NCBI GenBank assembly: GCA_019925795.1 | Contig: CM034314.1 | Span: forward strand, 17,294,657 to 17,358,656 | From: Dendrobium chrysotoxum | Lineage: Eukaryota > Streptophyta > Magnoliopsida > Asparagales > Orchidaceae | DNA length: 64,000 nt | Direction of reading: 5' to 3' | Shown: one piece after another, positions 13,622 to 24,369 of the stretch | Position numbering within the stretch: the first letter of the stretch is position 1 | Layout of the letters: each line of letters begins with the position of its first letter | Position numbers and translations under genes: made by a program | Notes under the pieces: model-generated | What the model saw: only the letters and a program-made list of their open reading frames with translations | Told to the model about the DNA's origin: nothing | Database searches by the model: none

Positions 13622-14300
13622 GGCCAAGATCGTCCAGGACGATCGGTTGATCGTCCTGTACGATCAGTTCAAATTCAGCTGTTTCAGCCTGGACGATCTG
13701 GCTCTTCTGGACGATCAGTAGAAAAAGTTGTTCATATCGTCCCGTACGATCCTGCGATCGTCCGGGACGATTAGTTCAAATTGAGGGAAATCGTCCAGAG
13801 GACAGTTCGGGTCGTCCAGAGAAATCTGTGCTGGACGACCAAAAAATGACTTGATCGTCCCGGACGATAGGGTCATCGTCCGGTACGATTAGTTCAAAAA
13901 GGCCCCAAATCGTCCTGTACATAGTTCTGGACGTACAGCTTAAATGCACTAGACGATCAAGATCGTCCGGGACGATCCTGCGATCGTCCAGGACGATATG
14001 ATCGTATCAACCAAAAATAAATTGCTTTCCTTAATTACCAGATTAAATTAGGCATGATTGTACTGGATCGTCCGGGACGATACACGTATCGTCCGGGACG
14101 ATCAGACCAAGTATCTAAAAATAAGAACTTGCCTAACTTGATCTGGCGGCTGAGAATTTCTGATTTGGGCATATCGTCCCGTACGATCCGGAGATCATCT
14201 AGGACGATCGGCTCAATCATACCCTCTTAACTTAGTCGCCCTAATTAGGGTTTCTGTTTTAACTGGATCGTCCCGGACGATGTGGAGATCGTCCAGGACG
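13622..14300. repeat. Palindrome array ATCGTCC(N)GGACGAT in the LTR
   Basis: About a dozen full copies of the 15-bp palindrome ATCGTCC(A/G/C)GGACGAT or its variant ATCGTCC(C/T)GTACGAT, plus several half-sites, are spread over 680 bp. They are CpG-rich in an otherwise AT-rich setting. The matching array in the other LTR is at about 25145-25820. Confidence 0.9.
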
Positions 14301-14553
14301 ATATGAACAAATTTTGAATAGAAACTCTAATTCACTCAATCTCTCTCCCTGAGTGTGTGTGTGCAAGGTTACTTAGCTAGGGAATCAGTTACATTACACT
14401 TGACTCAATAAAAAGAAAAATCATACATTTGACACACTTGGAGCCGATCTTGAGTTGGCTTGAGTGGCTCGCGGTCTTTTGTGCCTGAAACAGATTAGCC
14501 AAGCAAAACACACTGGAAACATGTTTGTCATCATCAAAACCAGATTTGCAACA

Positions 14554-14567
14554 ATCTCCCCCTTTTT
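14554..14567 (-). promoter_or_regulatory. Polypurine tract of the Sirevirus element
   Basis: On the minus strand AAAAAGGGGGAGAT directly abuts the 3' LTR start (TGTTGCAAA), preceded by TTTGCCATCATC. This is the normal place and composition of the plus-strand priming site. Confidence 0.9.
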
Positions 14568-14713
14568 GATGATGGCAAATATTTGTAAAGTAGTCTGAAA
14601 ATAAAAGTAAACTAGGAGATCAAACAAACAAACATTTTTTAAATTTTCATTTAACAGCTAAAACAATACAGGAGGCATGACTCAGAAAACAGAAACAGGC
14701 ACGACTACAGCTG

Positions 14714-14730
14714 ACTCCCCCTTTTGACAT
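14714..14730 (-). promoter_or_regulatory. Second PPT-like motif
   Basis: On the minus strand ATGTCAAAAGGGGGAGT lies about 150 bp upstream of the functional PPT. Sireviruses are known to carry extra PPT-like motifs near the 3' LTR, which supports the lineage call. Confidence 0.65.
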
Positions 14731-14841
14731 CACAAAAAAGAGGAGCGAAAAACATACAACAACAACAACAACAACAACATCAAGCCTTTATCCCACTACG
14801 TGGGGTCGGCTACATGAATCCTTTTTCTCCATTGTGTCCTA

Positions 14842-16437
14842 TTAAAAAGTCAAATTCTCGTTTAAATCTAATAAAGAAAGATCATTTCTAATATTTTCTA
14901 ACCAAGTCTTTTTAGGTCTACCTCTACCTTTCTTAACATAAGTCAAATCTAAGACCTCTACTTTCCTAACCGGGTCATCGGGAGGCCGCCGTTTTACGTG
15001 ACCAAACCATCTAAGGCGACTCTCTCTAATCTTATCTTCCACTGGAGCTACTCCAACCTTTTCACGAATATGCTCATTTCGTATCCTATCTCTAAGGGTA
15101 AAGCCACTCATCCACCTGAGCATCCTCATCTCTGCAACACTTAACTTAGAATTATGCTTCTCTTTTAATGGCCAACATTCAGCACCATAAAGCATTGCAG
15201 GTCTCACCACCATCTTATAGAATTTTCCCTTAAGTTTGAGGGGTACTTTTCTATCACACAATAAGCCCGATGCATTCCTCCACTTTAACCATCCAACTTG
15301 GATTCTGCTGATAATATCCCCATCTATATCACCATCACTCTGAACAATAGATCCAAGATATCTAAAACGTGTACTCTTATTAATGACTTGATCGGCCAAA
15401 GTCACAATGCCCTCACTAGGTCTATTATTACTAAAATTACACTCCATATATTCCGTTTTAGATCTACTCAAGCGAAAACCTTTAGACTCTAAGGTTGACC
15501 TCCACAATTCTAGTTTACCTTCAACTCCCTCTCTAGTCTTATCAACAAGAAGAATATCATCAGCAAAAAGCATACACCAAGGTACATCCTCTTGCAAATG
15601 TCTAGTGAGAACATCGATGACTAAAGCAAAAAGATATGGGCTTAAGGCTGATCCTTGGTGTAATCCAACCGAAATAGGAAAATACTTGGTCAAACCACCT
15701 TGTGTTTGAACACAAGTAATAGCTCCTGCATACATATCTTTAATGATTTGAATATAAGCATTATTAACTTCTTTCTTTTCAAGAACTCTCCATAGCACTT
15801 CTCTTGGAACTTTATCATATGCTTTTTCTAAATCAATAAATATCATATGTAAATCCTCCTTATTCTCTCTATATTTCTCCATCAAACCTCTTAATAAATG
15901 TATGGCTTCCATAGTAGACCTACCCGGCATAAATCCAAATTGATTTTGAGAAACATTAGTATCACGCCGCAACCTATGCTCCATAACTCGTTCCCATAGT
16001 TTTAAAGTATGACACATTAACTTAATTCCTCTATAATTCGCACAATCTTGTGCATCACCTTTATTCTTAAAAATAGGGATTAACACACTCATTCTCCACT
16101 CATCTGGCATCTTTTTAGTCTTCAAAACAGTATTAAAAAGTTTAGTAAGCCAAGAAATTCCTTCATCTCCTAAGCATTTCGAAACCTCTATTGGAATATC
16201 ATCAGGTCCAACAGCTTTTCCACCCTTCATTTTCTTTAAAGCCTCTCTAACTTCGGTTTTACTAATACACCGATAAAAACAGAAATCTTTATTTTCATTT
16301 AAGGTGCTAAGGTCACTACAGTCAATTTTATTTTTACATTCTTCATTAAAAAGTTTAGCAAAATATCTCATCCACCTTTGTTGAATATCATCTTCTAAAA
16401 AAAGTACTTTTTGATCTTCATCCTTAATACACTTCAC
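14842..16437 (-). pseudogene. RTE reverse transcriptase and C-terminal domain
   Basis: This 531-codon open stretch carries a complete LINE reverse transcriptase. In order: GPDDIP (about residues 77-82), NYRGIKL (134-140), QFGFMPGRST (156-165), the first catalytic aspartate in DLEKAYDKVP (192-201), GLHQGSALSP (248-257) and the catalytic FADD (281-284). A conserved C-terminal part follows with RLRWFGHVKRRP. The catalytic residues are intact. The true protein starts far upstream in the endonuclease. A TAA at 16440-16438 cuts the reading frame just before this stretch; the related copy at 33980-35177 has CAA at the same codon. It is therefore a broken gene although the RT domain itself is clean. 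Confidence 0.9.
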
Positions 16438-16746
16438 TTAAACTAAATCCTTACTACTCCTATCTCTTTGTTTGGCTAGCTTATACATATATCTTTCTCC
16501 CTCCTTAGTATCTAATCTATTATATAAATCACTAAAAGCTAAACTCTTTGCATCACATATTGCTTTTCTTAGATTCCTTACGTGCCTCTTTATATAATTT
16601 CCAATTATCAGAATTTTTACAATTAAACCAATTTTTATAACAAATCTTCTTATTTTTAGTCTTTTCTTGCACATTTGGATTCCACCACCAACTATTTTTA
16701 CTATTAGGAGCTTTTCTATTTGAAACTCCAAGCACATCTTTTGCAA
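16438..16746 (-). pseudogene. RTE linker between endonuclease and RT
   Basis: This 102-codon stretch is in the RT frame and continues the LINE polyprotein upstream of the TAA at 16440-16438. Its 5' half overlaps the end of the endonuclease frame, which shows a frameshift somewhere between 16553 and 16746. It contains basic sequence but no catalytic motif. Confidence 0.7.
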
Positions 16747-17848
16747 TATTCTTAATATTACTAGTCACTTTTTCCCACATAACATTAGCATCCTCATGCA
16801 CAGACAAAATCTTAAGATCTAAAATCTTACTCTCAAAAATATTTTTGTTAATATTCTTTAAATGCCCCCATCTAATCATAGGAAAACGTTTTACTTTATT
16901 TTTTAATTTCTTCCCCATTATCTTCAAGTCCAAAACTAATAAACGATGTTGGGTACATAAGTTTTCACTCGGAATAACTTTACAATCTTTGCAATCTAAA
17001 CGATCTAATTTCCTTATAAGAAAATAATCAATCTGAGTTGTACTATATCCATTTTTATAAGTAATGAGATACTCATTCCTTTTCTTAAATAATGTATTAG
17101 CAATTAAAAAATCATAAGCTAAACAAAAATCTAATATGGACTTACCACCTTCATTTGTCGTTCCAAACCCATGGCCACCATGAATGCTTTTAAAATCATC
17201 TACCTCTCTACCAACATGTCCATTTAAATCTCCTCCAATACAAACTCGTTCTTCAAGAGGTATCTTTTGTATTAATTCTTCTAAGTCATTCCAAAATTTT
17301 AATTTTGAATCCATATCCAAACCCACTTGAGGAGCATAAGCACTTATAATGTTAACAATCTTAGCATCAACAACAATCTTTAAAGCTATAATTCTATCTC
17401 CAATTCTATTAATATTTATAACATTATCCTTCAAACTCTTATCTAAAATCACACCTACACCATTTCTAGTACGACTCCTACCCGAATACCAAAGTTTAAA
17501 TCCTAAACTATCAATCTCCTTAGCCTTCTCTCCAACCCATTTAGTTTCCTGAATGCACAGAATATTTATCTTTCTATGAATCATAATATCTATTAATTCC
17601 ATTAATTTTCCTGTAAGGGAACCTATATTCCAAGTTCCTATCCTAATTTTAGTTTCATGGACTAGCTTCTTTGCCCACATCCGTCCTTGATGTGGTAACC
17701 CTTGCCTATTTAACACTGCACCCGGGCGGCAGTGCAGCGGCCCTTGCACACTTGTCGTTGTATTCAGGCCATACAACGCGTCGCTTCCAGGGGACGCCCT
17801 AGCATTAACACAATTTCTTAAAGGATTCATGTCATTATTATTCGACAA
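16553..17848 (-). pseudogene. RTE apurinic endonuclease domain
   Basis: This 431-codon stretch encodes the APE-type endonuclease that nicks target DNA for target-primed reverse transcription. Visible motifs: GTWNIG (residues 71-76), the metal-binding glutamate in QETK (100-103), YAPQVG (171-176), GGDLNGHVG (205-213), IDYFLI (273-278) and the catalytic histidine in QHRLLVLD (300-307). All key residues are present. The start MSNNNDMN lies 240 bp inside the element. The frame is lost before the RT by a frameshift, so the domain is intact but uncoupled from its partner. Confidence 0.9.
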
Positions 17849-17938
17849 GTTTTACGCTGGCTGTCGACTACCTAACGCAACCCTCCACTTTTTTCATCCA
17901 GGACTTGGGACCTGGCAACGGCAGTGTTAATGCTAGGG

Positions 17939-18052
17939 GTGGCGGTGGAGGGTAGGTGAAGAAAAGCATAACAACACGACAGAAAACTAAAACTGAGGCG
18001 GATCTTGATCGGAAGAAGGAGGTGGCGGTGGAGGGTAGGTGAAGAAAAGCAG
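17939..18052 (+). repeat. 30-bp direct repeat in the RTE 5' UTR
   Basis: The sequence GGTGGCGGTGGAGGGTAGGT followed by GAAGAAAAGC occurs at 17939-17968 and again at about 18022-18052, near-identical. It lies in the 5' UTR of the minus-strand LINE, upstream of the endonuclease start. Confidence 0.8.
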
Positions 18053-18098
18053 AAAAGAATGGAGGATGAAGATGATCGATCAGGATCCAAAAAACATA

Positions 18099-19441
18099 AC
18101 CATGAAATCAAAATAACAAAAAGACAAATAAAACTGACCGCAAAAACACATAGAAGTATTTTTTTTATTTTTAATTTTTGATTAAGCTGCTCTTAGAAAA
18201 TCAGAATTTTTCCTTGACTTTAAATTCGAAAACCAATGACAGGACGATTGACAACGCTGAAATCCAGAAAAGGTTGGAAATAATCAACGTTCGTAGCTCC
18301 GACCCCGGGCACCTTATCGATGCAAACCTCTTTCAAAACAAAAATCCGATTCAGAATAAAAGACATTAGATTTGAAAAGAAATCCTTTCAAGCCTCGTTC
18401 CAGAAAAATATCTGATATAATAGTGTTACAAAGTAAAAAAATCAGAAATCAAGATTTTCAAAACTCAAGCTTTTGAAAATATTAAGTGGCGCACAGATTT
18501 TTCTAAGACATTTAATAATCTGAAAGGGAAGAAAGCTTGTTTTGGGCTCATTTTGTGCCTCTTTTTCAAATTGGTTGGCGCTTTGCGCATCTTTTGATTT
18601 TTTTTTTGATACACTTTGTGTATTCAATTTGGCAATTTCGCATCTTTTCAGTTTTGGGCTCATTTTATGCAGCTTTTTCAAATTATCTGGCTCACTGCGC
18701 ATCTTTTATAAGCTTTCTCCTTTTCATAATCATTAAAGAGTCTCAGCTGTGAGATTATCTTTCAGACATAGGAGATGACTCTCTGCAGTAAGGAAGAATG
18801 ATTCACAAAATAAAAGCCATACAACATATGATAAATGCAATCACTTGGTTTAGAAAATCAAACTAATGACTCAAGACTTTGAAAAACACTATTGATATGA
18901 GGCAGATTACTGTAGGAAGATAAAATAATCTCTATTTCAAAAACTAACATTTTAATTTTGAAAAGAATTTTTATTCAAAAGAAACTACACACCAGTAAAG
19001 GAGTTAGAGGAAGAGAAACAATTATCAATATTTCTTCCCTTTACCAGATTCAGCGAAGTCAATCACTGCTTATCAGCTTCCAAACCAAACAAGATAAAAA
19101 CTCCCAGTCAAAAATTCAGATCACCAGAAGTAGTGAGCGGTGATCAGATCTTGAAAAGCATAAAACAGTAAGTGTAAGATATGAACCAGTAAATAAATAA
19201 AAATAGGTAGAGAATCATAGCAAAGTAAATACTCAAATCAAACTAACAATAAGGGTAACACAGAAATCAGCATAAGAAATAAAATCAACTGAAAGCAAAT
19301 AATCAAACCAAAACTAACTAACAGAAATTAGAAATCAGAATACAAAAACTAGCTAACAGAAATCAGAAAACAGAATACGAAAACTAACTAACAGAAATCA
19401 GAATACCAATCATAACAATCATAAATCAGTAGTCATCAGAA
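18099..19441 (-). other. Non-coding 3' region of the Sirevirus
   Basis: Between the pol stop and the nested LINE there is no credible protein. I looked for an envelope-like ORF, which some Sireviruses carry, and found only short ORFs without membrane-protein character. The region has two copies of a roughly 54-bp segment (18541-18594 and 18653-18706) sharing TTTTGGGCTCATTTT and CGCATCTTTT, and near 19260-19430 short repeats built on AACTAACAGAAATCAGAA. Confidence 0.6.
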
Positions 19442-20279
19442 TCAAGCATTTATATCAATCACTCCTAATCTGGTTCTCAAAATGCTGAATGAGTCAAAGG
19501 CCAGTGGTTTAGTGAATATGTCAGCCAGCTGATTTTCAGTTGCTACGTGGTGTAGCTCAATGTCCCCTTTTGTAACATGGTCCCTAATGAAGTGATGCCT
19601 AATATCAATGTGTTTGGTCCTAGAATGTTGGATTGGATTCTTAGAGATACATATGGCACTAGTATTATCACACAGAACAGAAATTGTGCCAACAGGTACT
19701 CCTAAATCTAAGACTTGCTGCTTCAACCAAAGAACTTGGGCCACACAATTCCCTAAGGCAATGTACTCAGCTTCAGCAGTGGAAAGTGCAACTGAGTTCT
19801 GTTTTCTACTGGACCAGGAGACTAACGACTGTCCTATAAATTGACAAGTCCCAGAAGTACTCTTCATATCCACCCTACACCCCGCAAAGTCAGAATCAGA
19901 ATATCCAATGATCTCAAAAGAGGTGCTGTGCCTAGGGTACCAAATTCCTAGGTTTGGGGTTCCTAAAAGATATCTAAGAATTCTCTTAACAGCAGTCAGG
20001 TGGGACTCTTTAGGATCAGCCTGAAACCTAGCACAAAGACAGACACTAAACATGATATCAGGTCGGCTAGCAGTCAGGTAAAGCAGTGAACCTATTATCC
20101 CTCTATACTTCTTCTGATCAACAGATTTTCCATTTGAATCCTTATCTAACTGAACTGAGGAGGGCATGGGAGTATTAATTGACTTGGCTTTGTCCATTTC
20201 ATATTTCTTCAAAATATCCTTAGTGTATTTTGATTGATTGAGAAAGGTTCCATCATCCGTTTGCCTTATGCTAAACCCA
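19442..20279 (-). pseudogene. Sirevirus RNase H domain
   Basis: The open stretch 20212-19442 encodes the end of RT and the copia RNase H: GYSDSDFAG, the STAEAEY active-site region, and the typical end HIDIRHHFIRDHV...ADIFTKPL. It is one frame away from the upstream RT stretch. The frames overlap around 20266-20279, which places a single-base frameshift there. In an intact element this would be the C-terminal part of the Pol polyprotein. Confidence 0.9.
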
Positions 20280-21933
20280 AAAAGTAGGATAATTCTCCCA
20301 TCATACTCATCTCAAACTCTTTACTCATTATTTTAGAAAACTCTTCACATAAGTATTTATCAGAAGATCCAAAAATTATATCATCAACATAGATCTGGAT
20401 AATGAGTAAGTCATCTCCTAATCTCCTCAGAAAAAGGGTGGTGTCTACGCTCCCCTTAACAAACTCTCTTTCTAATAGGAATGTGCTAAGCCTCTCATAC
20501 CAAGCTCTGGGTGCCTGTTTCAATCCATATAAGGCCTTTTTTAATTTATAGACATGACTTGGATATTGGGAACTCTCAAAACCTGGGGGTTGTTCTACAA
20601 AAACATCTTCTTTAATTACCCCATTTAAAAAGGCACTCTTAACATCCATTTGAAACAGCTTAAATCTCTTATAACAGGCAAAGGCTAGTAGCACTCTAAT
20701 GGCTTCCAATCTAGCTACAGGGGCAAAAGTCTCCTCAAAATCAATCTCTTCTATCTGATTATACCCCTTAGCCACCAATCTTGCCTTATTTCTCACCACC
20801 ACACCAGAATCATTTATCTTATTCTTAAAGACCCACTTGGTTCCCACAATACTTTGATTTTTAGGTCTTTCTACTAACTCCCAAACATCATTCCTTATAA
20901 ATTGATTCAATTCTTCCTGCATAGCTAAAATCCAAAATTCATCCGACAGGGCTTGATTGATGTTGGTGGGTTCAGTCATTGAGATAAAGGCAGAATGGTT
21001 TACTTCCTTCCTAAGTCCATGCCTAGTCCTAACACCTTCAGAAGGGTCTCCTAAGATCAGTTCTTTAGGATGACTCGAAGAATATCTCCAATCTCTAGGC
21101 AACTCTGTTTGAGGTTCTACCCTTTCCTCCAAATTTGTATTTCCAACTCCTTGGGTAACCTCAATAATCTCTTCATCTTCTACTTCAGATCTAGACTCCT
21201 TAGGATCAGATTCATCAAACACTATATGGGTTGCTTCTTCCACCACCAAAGTCCTCCTATTGAACACCCTAAAGGATTTCCCCACACTTGAATATCCTAG
21301 GAACACTCCTTCATCAGATTTGGGGTCAAATTTTCCTAAGGGTGACTTCCCGTTGTTCAGAATGAAAACCTTACAGCCAAAGACATGGAGGTGGGACAGA
21401 TTTGGAGTTCTACCCTTAATGATCTCATAAGGTGTCTTGCTCAGTTTGACTCTCACATTCACCCTATTCAGCACATAACAGGCAGTGTTCACCGCTTCAG
21501 CCCAAAAGTATTTTGGAAGTGAATACTCGGTAAGCATGGCTCTAGCGGCTTCCACTAAGGTCCTGTTCTTCCTTTCAGCTACCCCGTTCTGCTGAGGGGT
21601 CCTAGGAGCTGAAAAATTGTGACTAATCCCATGATCCTCACAAAAACTTCCAAATTTTTCATTTTCAAACTCCCCTCCGTGATCACTATGGATGGTAATA
21701 ATCTCACATCCTAACTTCTTCTGAATCCAAGTAGAGAAGGATCTAAACTCATCAAATGACTCAAATTTATGTGACAAAAACTTAACCCAAGTGAACCTCG
21801 AATAATCATCTACAATCACAAAACCATAGACTCTCCCCCCTAAGCTGGCAGTGCTAATGGGTCCAAAGAGGTCCATGTGAAGAACTTCTAAAGGTCTAGA
21901 GGTGCTAATGTCCTTAACAGAGTGAAAAGAGGA
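20266..21933 (-). pseudogene. Sirevirus integrase and reverse transcriptase
   Basis: The open stretch from the Met at 21876 (536 codons) shows the integrase catalytic triad: D2 in MDLFGP, D65 in HSDHGGEF and E101 in NGVAERKN, with the 35-residue spacing of the DDE family. The copia RT follows with QMDVKSAFLNG and the catalytic YVDD (496-499). Normal Pol sequence also extends upstream from 21876 to a TAG at 21936-21934. It ends in a frameshift after YFLGL. Residues for integration and reverse transcription are intact, but the polyprotein is split. Confidence 0.9.
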
Positions 21934-22491
21934 CTAGACTTGCTTCCCCAACTGACAGGCATCACACAGGTGATCCTTAGTGAACTTAAGCTTGGGCACA
22001 CCTCTAACTAAGTCCTTTTGGGTGACTCTCCTAAGGGTTTTCATACTGGCATGACACAATCTCCTATGCCATAACCAAGACTCATCAGCAGCAGTTTTTA
22101 AGCAAATTGAATTATCAGATTTAATGCTACTTACATCCAGCTTGTAGACGTTGTTGATCCTTTGCCCCTGCAAAACAACTTCATCATTTAAGCTTAAAAT
22201 GCAGCCAGTGGGCAGGAATTTGATGCTGTATCCCTTGTCACAGAGTTGACTGATGCTCAGCAGGTTATGTTTCAGTCCATCTACAAGCAAAATATTATCA
22301 ATCATAAAGTTCTTTGAATCACCAATTATACATGTGCCTACCACCTTCCTGGTGGTGTTATCTCCAAGTGTAACCTTGCCTCCAGCTCTGGCCTCCAGCG
22401 AAATGAACTGATTTGCATCTCCAGTCATATGTCTAGAACATCCGTTGTCCAGGTACCACATGCTCTCACGAGATCTTGTGTGAGAGCACAC
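21934..22491 (-). pseudogene. Sirevirus protease and GAG-pre-integrase segment
   Basis: This is the N-terminal part of Pol. The protease active-site segment reads WYLDNGCSRHMTGD; the family has D-S-G at that position, so the serine next to the catalytic aspartate is replaced by asparagine (AGC to AAC, a G-to-A change). The histidine/cysteine zinc site of GAG-pre-integrase is visible (WHRRLCHAS... CDAC). The segment ends at the in-frame TAG at 21936-21934 while integrase continues in the same frame. The altered active site may also disable the enzyme. Confidence 0.88.
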
Positions 22492-22502
22492 CTATAAAAG
22501 TA

Positions 22503-24314
22503 TCAAACGTCAGTCTTAGGAACCCAAACAGGTTTGGGTTCCTTCTTATGAAAAGAAGAATACAATGCATGCGTGCTGTGCTGTGAAACAGGTAGTTTGG
22601 GTTTCCACACCCAATGTGTACTACGGTGAACAGTGCAGGTGTGAGAAATATGTCCTAACATGCCACATGAAAAACATCTAACACCAGGAAAAGGGTTAAC
22701 TAATCTACGTGGATGATAATACCTCTTCCTATATGTATATGAAACATGCTTTGAAGAACTTGCAACAGATTTTTCAAAAAGTGGCGGTGCATAAAACTGT
22801 TCAAAAGTAGGCGGTGTTTTATTCTTTTCAAAAGCACTGATCTTTACTTTCAAAAACTCATTTTCTTTCTTTAAACTTGCAATTTCAAATTTCAAGGTTC
22901 CCTTGCTACTTTCTACTTCACATGCCATTGTATCTAATTCTTTAAAAGCTCTTTCTAAGTCCACATGCGTAGTTTTCAATGAATCATGCTCAGAAACTAA
23001 ATCAGAATATTTTTTATTCAACTCATCGAATTCATCAAGCAAAGACATGTGATTTGAATCAAGTGTGGAATGATCTTTAACTACATAATCATGCTCTTTT
23101 TGCAATGTTAAGTAATCTAATTTCAAACTAGCATGAGTTTTCTTAAGCTTCCTATACGATGTATGAATTCTTTCAGAAACTTCAAATAATTGATCGTAGG
23201 TAAGCTCACATACCTCGTCCTGATCCAACTGACCAGGGTGATCATCAGCCATAAGACACAAGTTTGTTTCCTCCTCTTCAGCTTCAGTCTCAGAAGAGTC
23301 GGATGCAGAGTCTGCCCAGAACGCCTTCTGAATTCGCTTCTTGTCCTTTCTGAACTTTGGTTTCTCCTCACCCTTCTCCTTGCTTGGGTGAGCTTTAAGT
23401 GTTGGACAATCAGCTTTTATGTGTCCAGGCTTCCTGCATTCAAAACAAACAGATTCAGATGAACTCTTAAAATTTTTATTGGACTTACCCTTGTTCCACT
23501 TCTGATAGTTCTTATGTTTCTTCCTTAGAAAGCTTTTGAATTGCCTTGTGATTAAGGCAACATCATCGCTATCAGACCCGGAAGTGCTAGCATCTGAATC
23601 CTTGGCCTTTAGTGCCACTGTCTTCTCTTTCTTGCGTTCACCTGCATCAAGTTGCCTTTGGTTCACCCCTTGCTCATAAGCAATAAGTGATCCAAGTAAG
23701 CTGTCAATAGAGTAAGTGTTTAAATCTTTAGATTCAGTAATAGCAGTAATCTTAGCATCATAAGAAGTAAGCAAACATCTTAGAATTTTGTTCACTCTTT
23801 CGTAGTTAGTAAGTTCTCTACCTAGAACATGCAAAGAGATAACAATCTGAGTGAACCTTGTGTACATTTCTGAAATAGTCTCACTAGGTTTCATGCGAAA
23901 AAGTTCGTAATAATGTAGCAAGATGTTTAACCTAGATTGTTTGACTTCAGTTGTACCTTCGTATGTTATGCATAATCTATCCCAGATTTCCTTTCCCGTT
24001 GTACAAGTAGAAACACGCATATAGTCTTCAGATTTTAAAGCACAAAAGAAACAGTTCAAGCATTTTGCATTTAACTGTGCTAAATCATGATCATCAAACG
24101 TCTAATCAGTAAAAGGCAGTTCAGTTTTCACATTGTTAATCAGTCTAAAAGGTGGTTCGTATCCGTCCTTAACTAACATCCACATGCGATAATCAATAGA
24201 CTGTAGAAAAGTAGACATGCGTGTTTTTCAAAAATCAAAAGAAATATTGTCAAACAACGGTGGTCTTGTAATAGAATATCCTTCAGCAGTATTACGATTA
24301 TTACAGTTAGCCAT
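22503..24314 (-). pseudogene. Sirevirus Gag with two in-frame stops
   Basis: Gag would form the particle that packages the RNA. The ATG at 24314 fits the start: 39 bp from the PBS and in phase with the long open stretch 24059-22503. Stops interrupt it at codon 29 (TGA, 24230-24228) and codon 71 (TAG, 24104-24102), both where tryptophan would fit and both explained by G-to-A change. Two CCHC zinc knuckles are seen, CFECRKPGHIKADC (about residues 290-303) and CFSCGMLGHISHTC (about 547-560), with a heptad-rich coiled coil between them (about 375-495). A long Gag with this coiled coil is typical of Sireviruses. Gag ends in a different frame from Pol. Confidence 0.88.
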
Positions 24315-24352
24315 GGATCAAATTCAAAAGTTTTTAAACTTAAATTTTGAAT

Positions 24353-24367
24353 CCCGCTCTGATACCA
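24353..24367 (-). promoter_or_regulatory. Primer-binding site, initiator tRNA-Met
   Basis: On the minus strand TGGTATCAGAGCGGG follows the 5' LTR after a 2-nt spacer. It is complementary to the 3' end of initiator methionine tRNA, the primer of most plant copia elements. Confidence 0.9.
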
Positions 24368-24369
24368 CT

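Larger units (their letters stand above)
12853..14553 (-). repeat. 3' LTR of the Sirevirus element
   Basis: This 1701-bp direct repeat of 24370-26071 starts TGAAAGTTCG and ends TTGCAACA. By eye it differs from the other LTR at about 30 positions (near 98% identity), mostly C/T and G/A transitions. It contains a tandem 41-bp repeat, a CT-rich run before 13530, and a dense palindrome array. Small ORFs inside it are present in both LTRs and have no coding character. Confidence 0.95.
14757..18089 (-). mobile_element. RTE-clade non-LTR retrotransposon (LINE), nearly full length
   Basis: This 3.3-kb LINE sits in the 3' region of the Sirevirus. It ends on the minus strand in a (TTG)n tail (14757-14776 in plus view CAACAACAAC) right after the GGGGTCGGCTACATGAATCC-type terminus common to plant RTE elements. 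A 9-bp target duplication AAAAACATA flanks it (14748-14756 and 18090-18098). It carries one endonuclease plus RT coding region interrupted by a frameshift and a stop. RTE elements normally encode a single EN-RT polyprotein and end in short tandem repeats, as here. A 5' UTR of about 240 bp contains an internal duplication. Confidence 0.9.

Noticed and set aside
13097..13774. Several 60-150-codon ORFs in the LTRs
   Set aside because: They overlap on both strands, lie in tandem repeats and palindromes, and recur in both LTRs without domain character.
18178..19143. Envelope-like protein in the Sirevirus 3' region
   Set aside because: Only short ORFs on both strands, with no membrane or coiled-coil pattern worth naming.
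24353..24367. tRNA gene at the Sirevirus start
   Set aside because: It is a primer-binding site complementary to a tRNA 3' end, not a tRNA gene.
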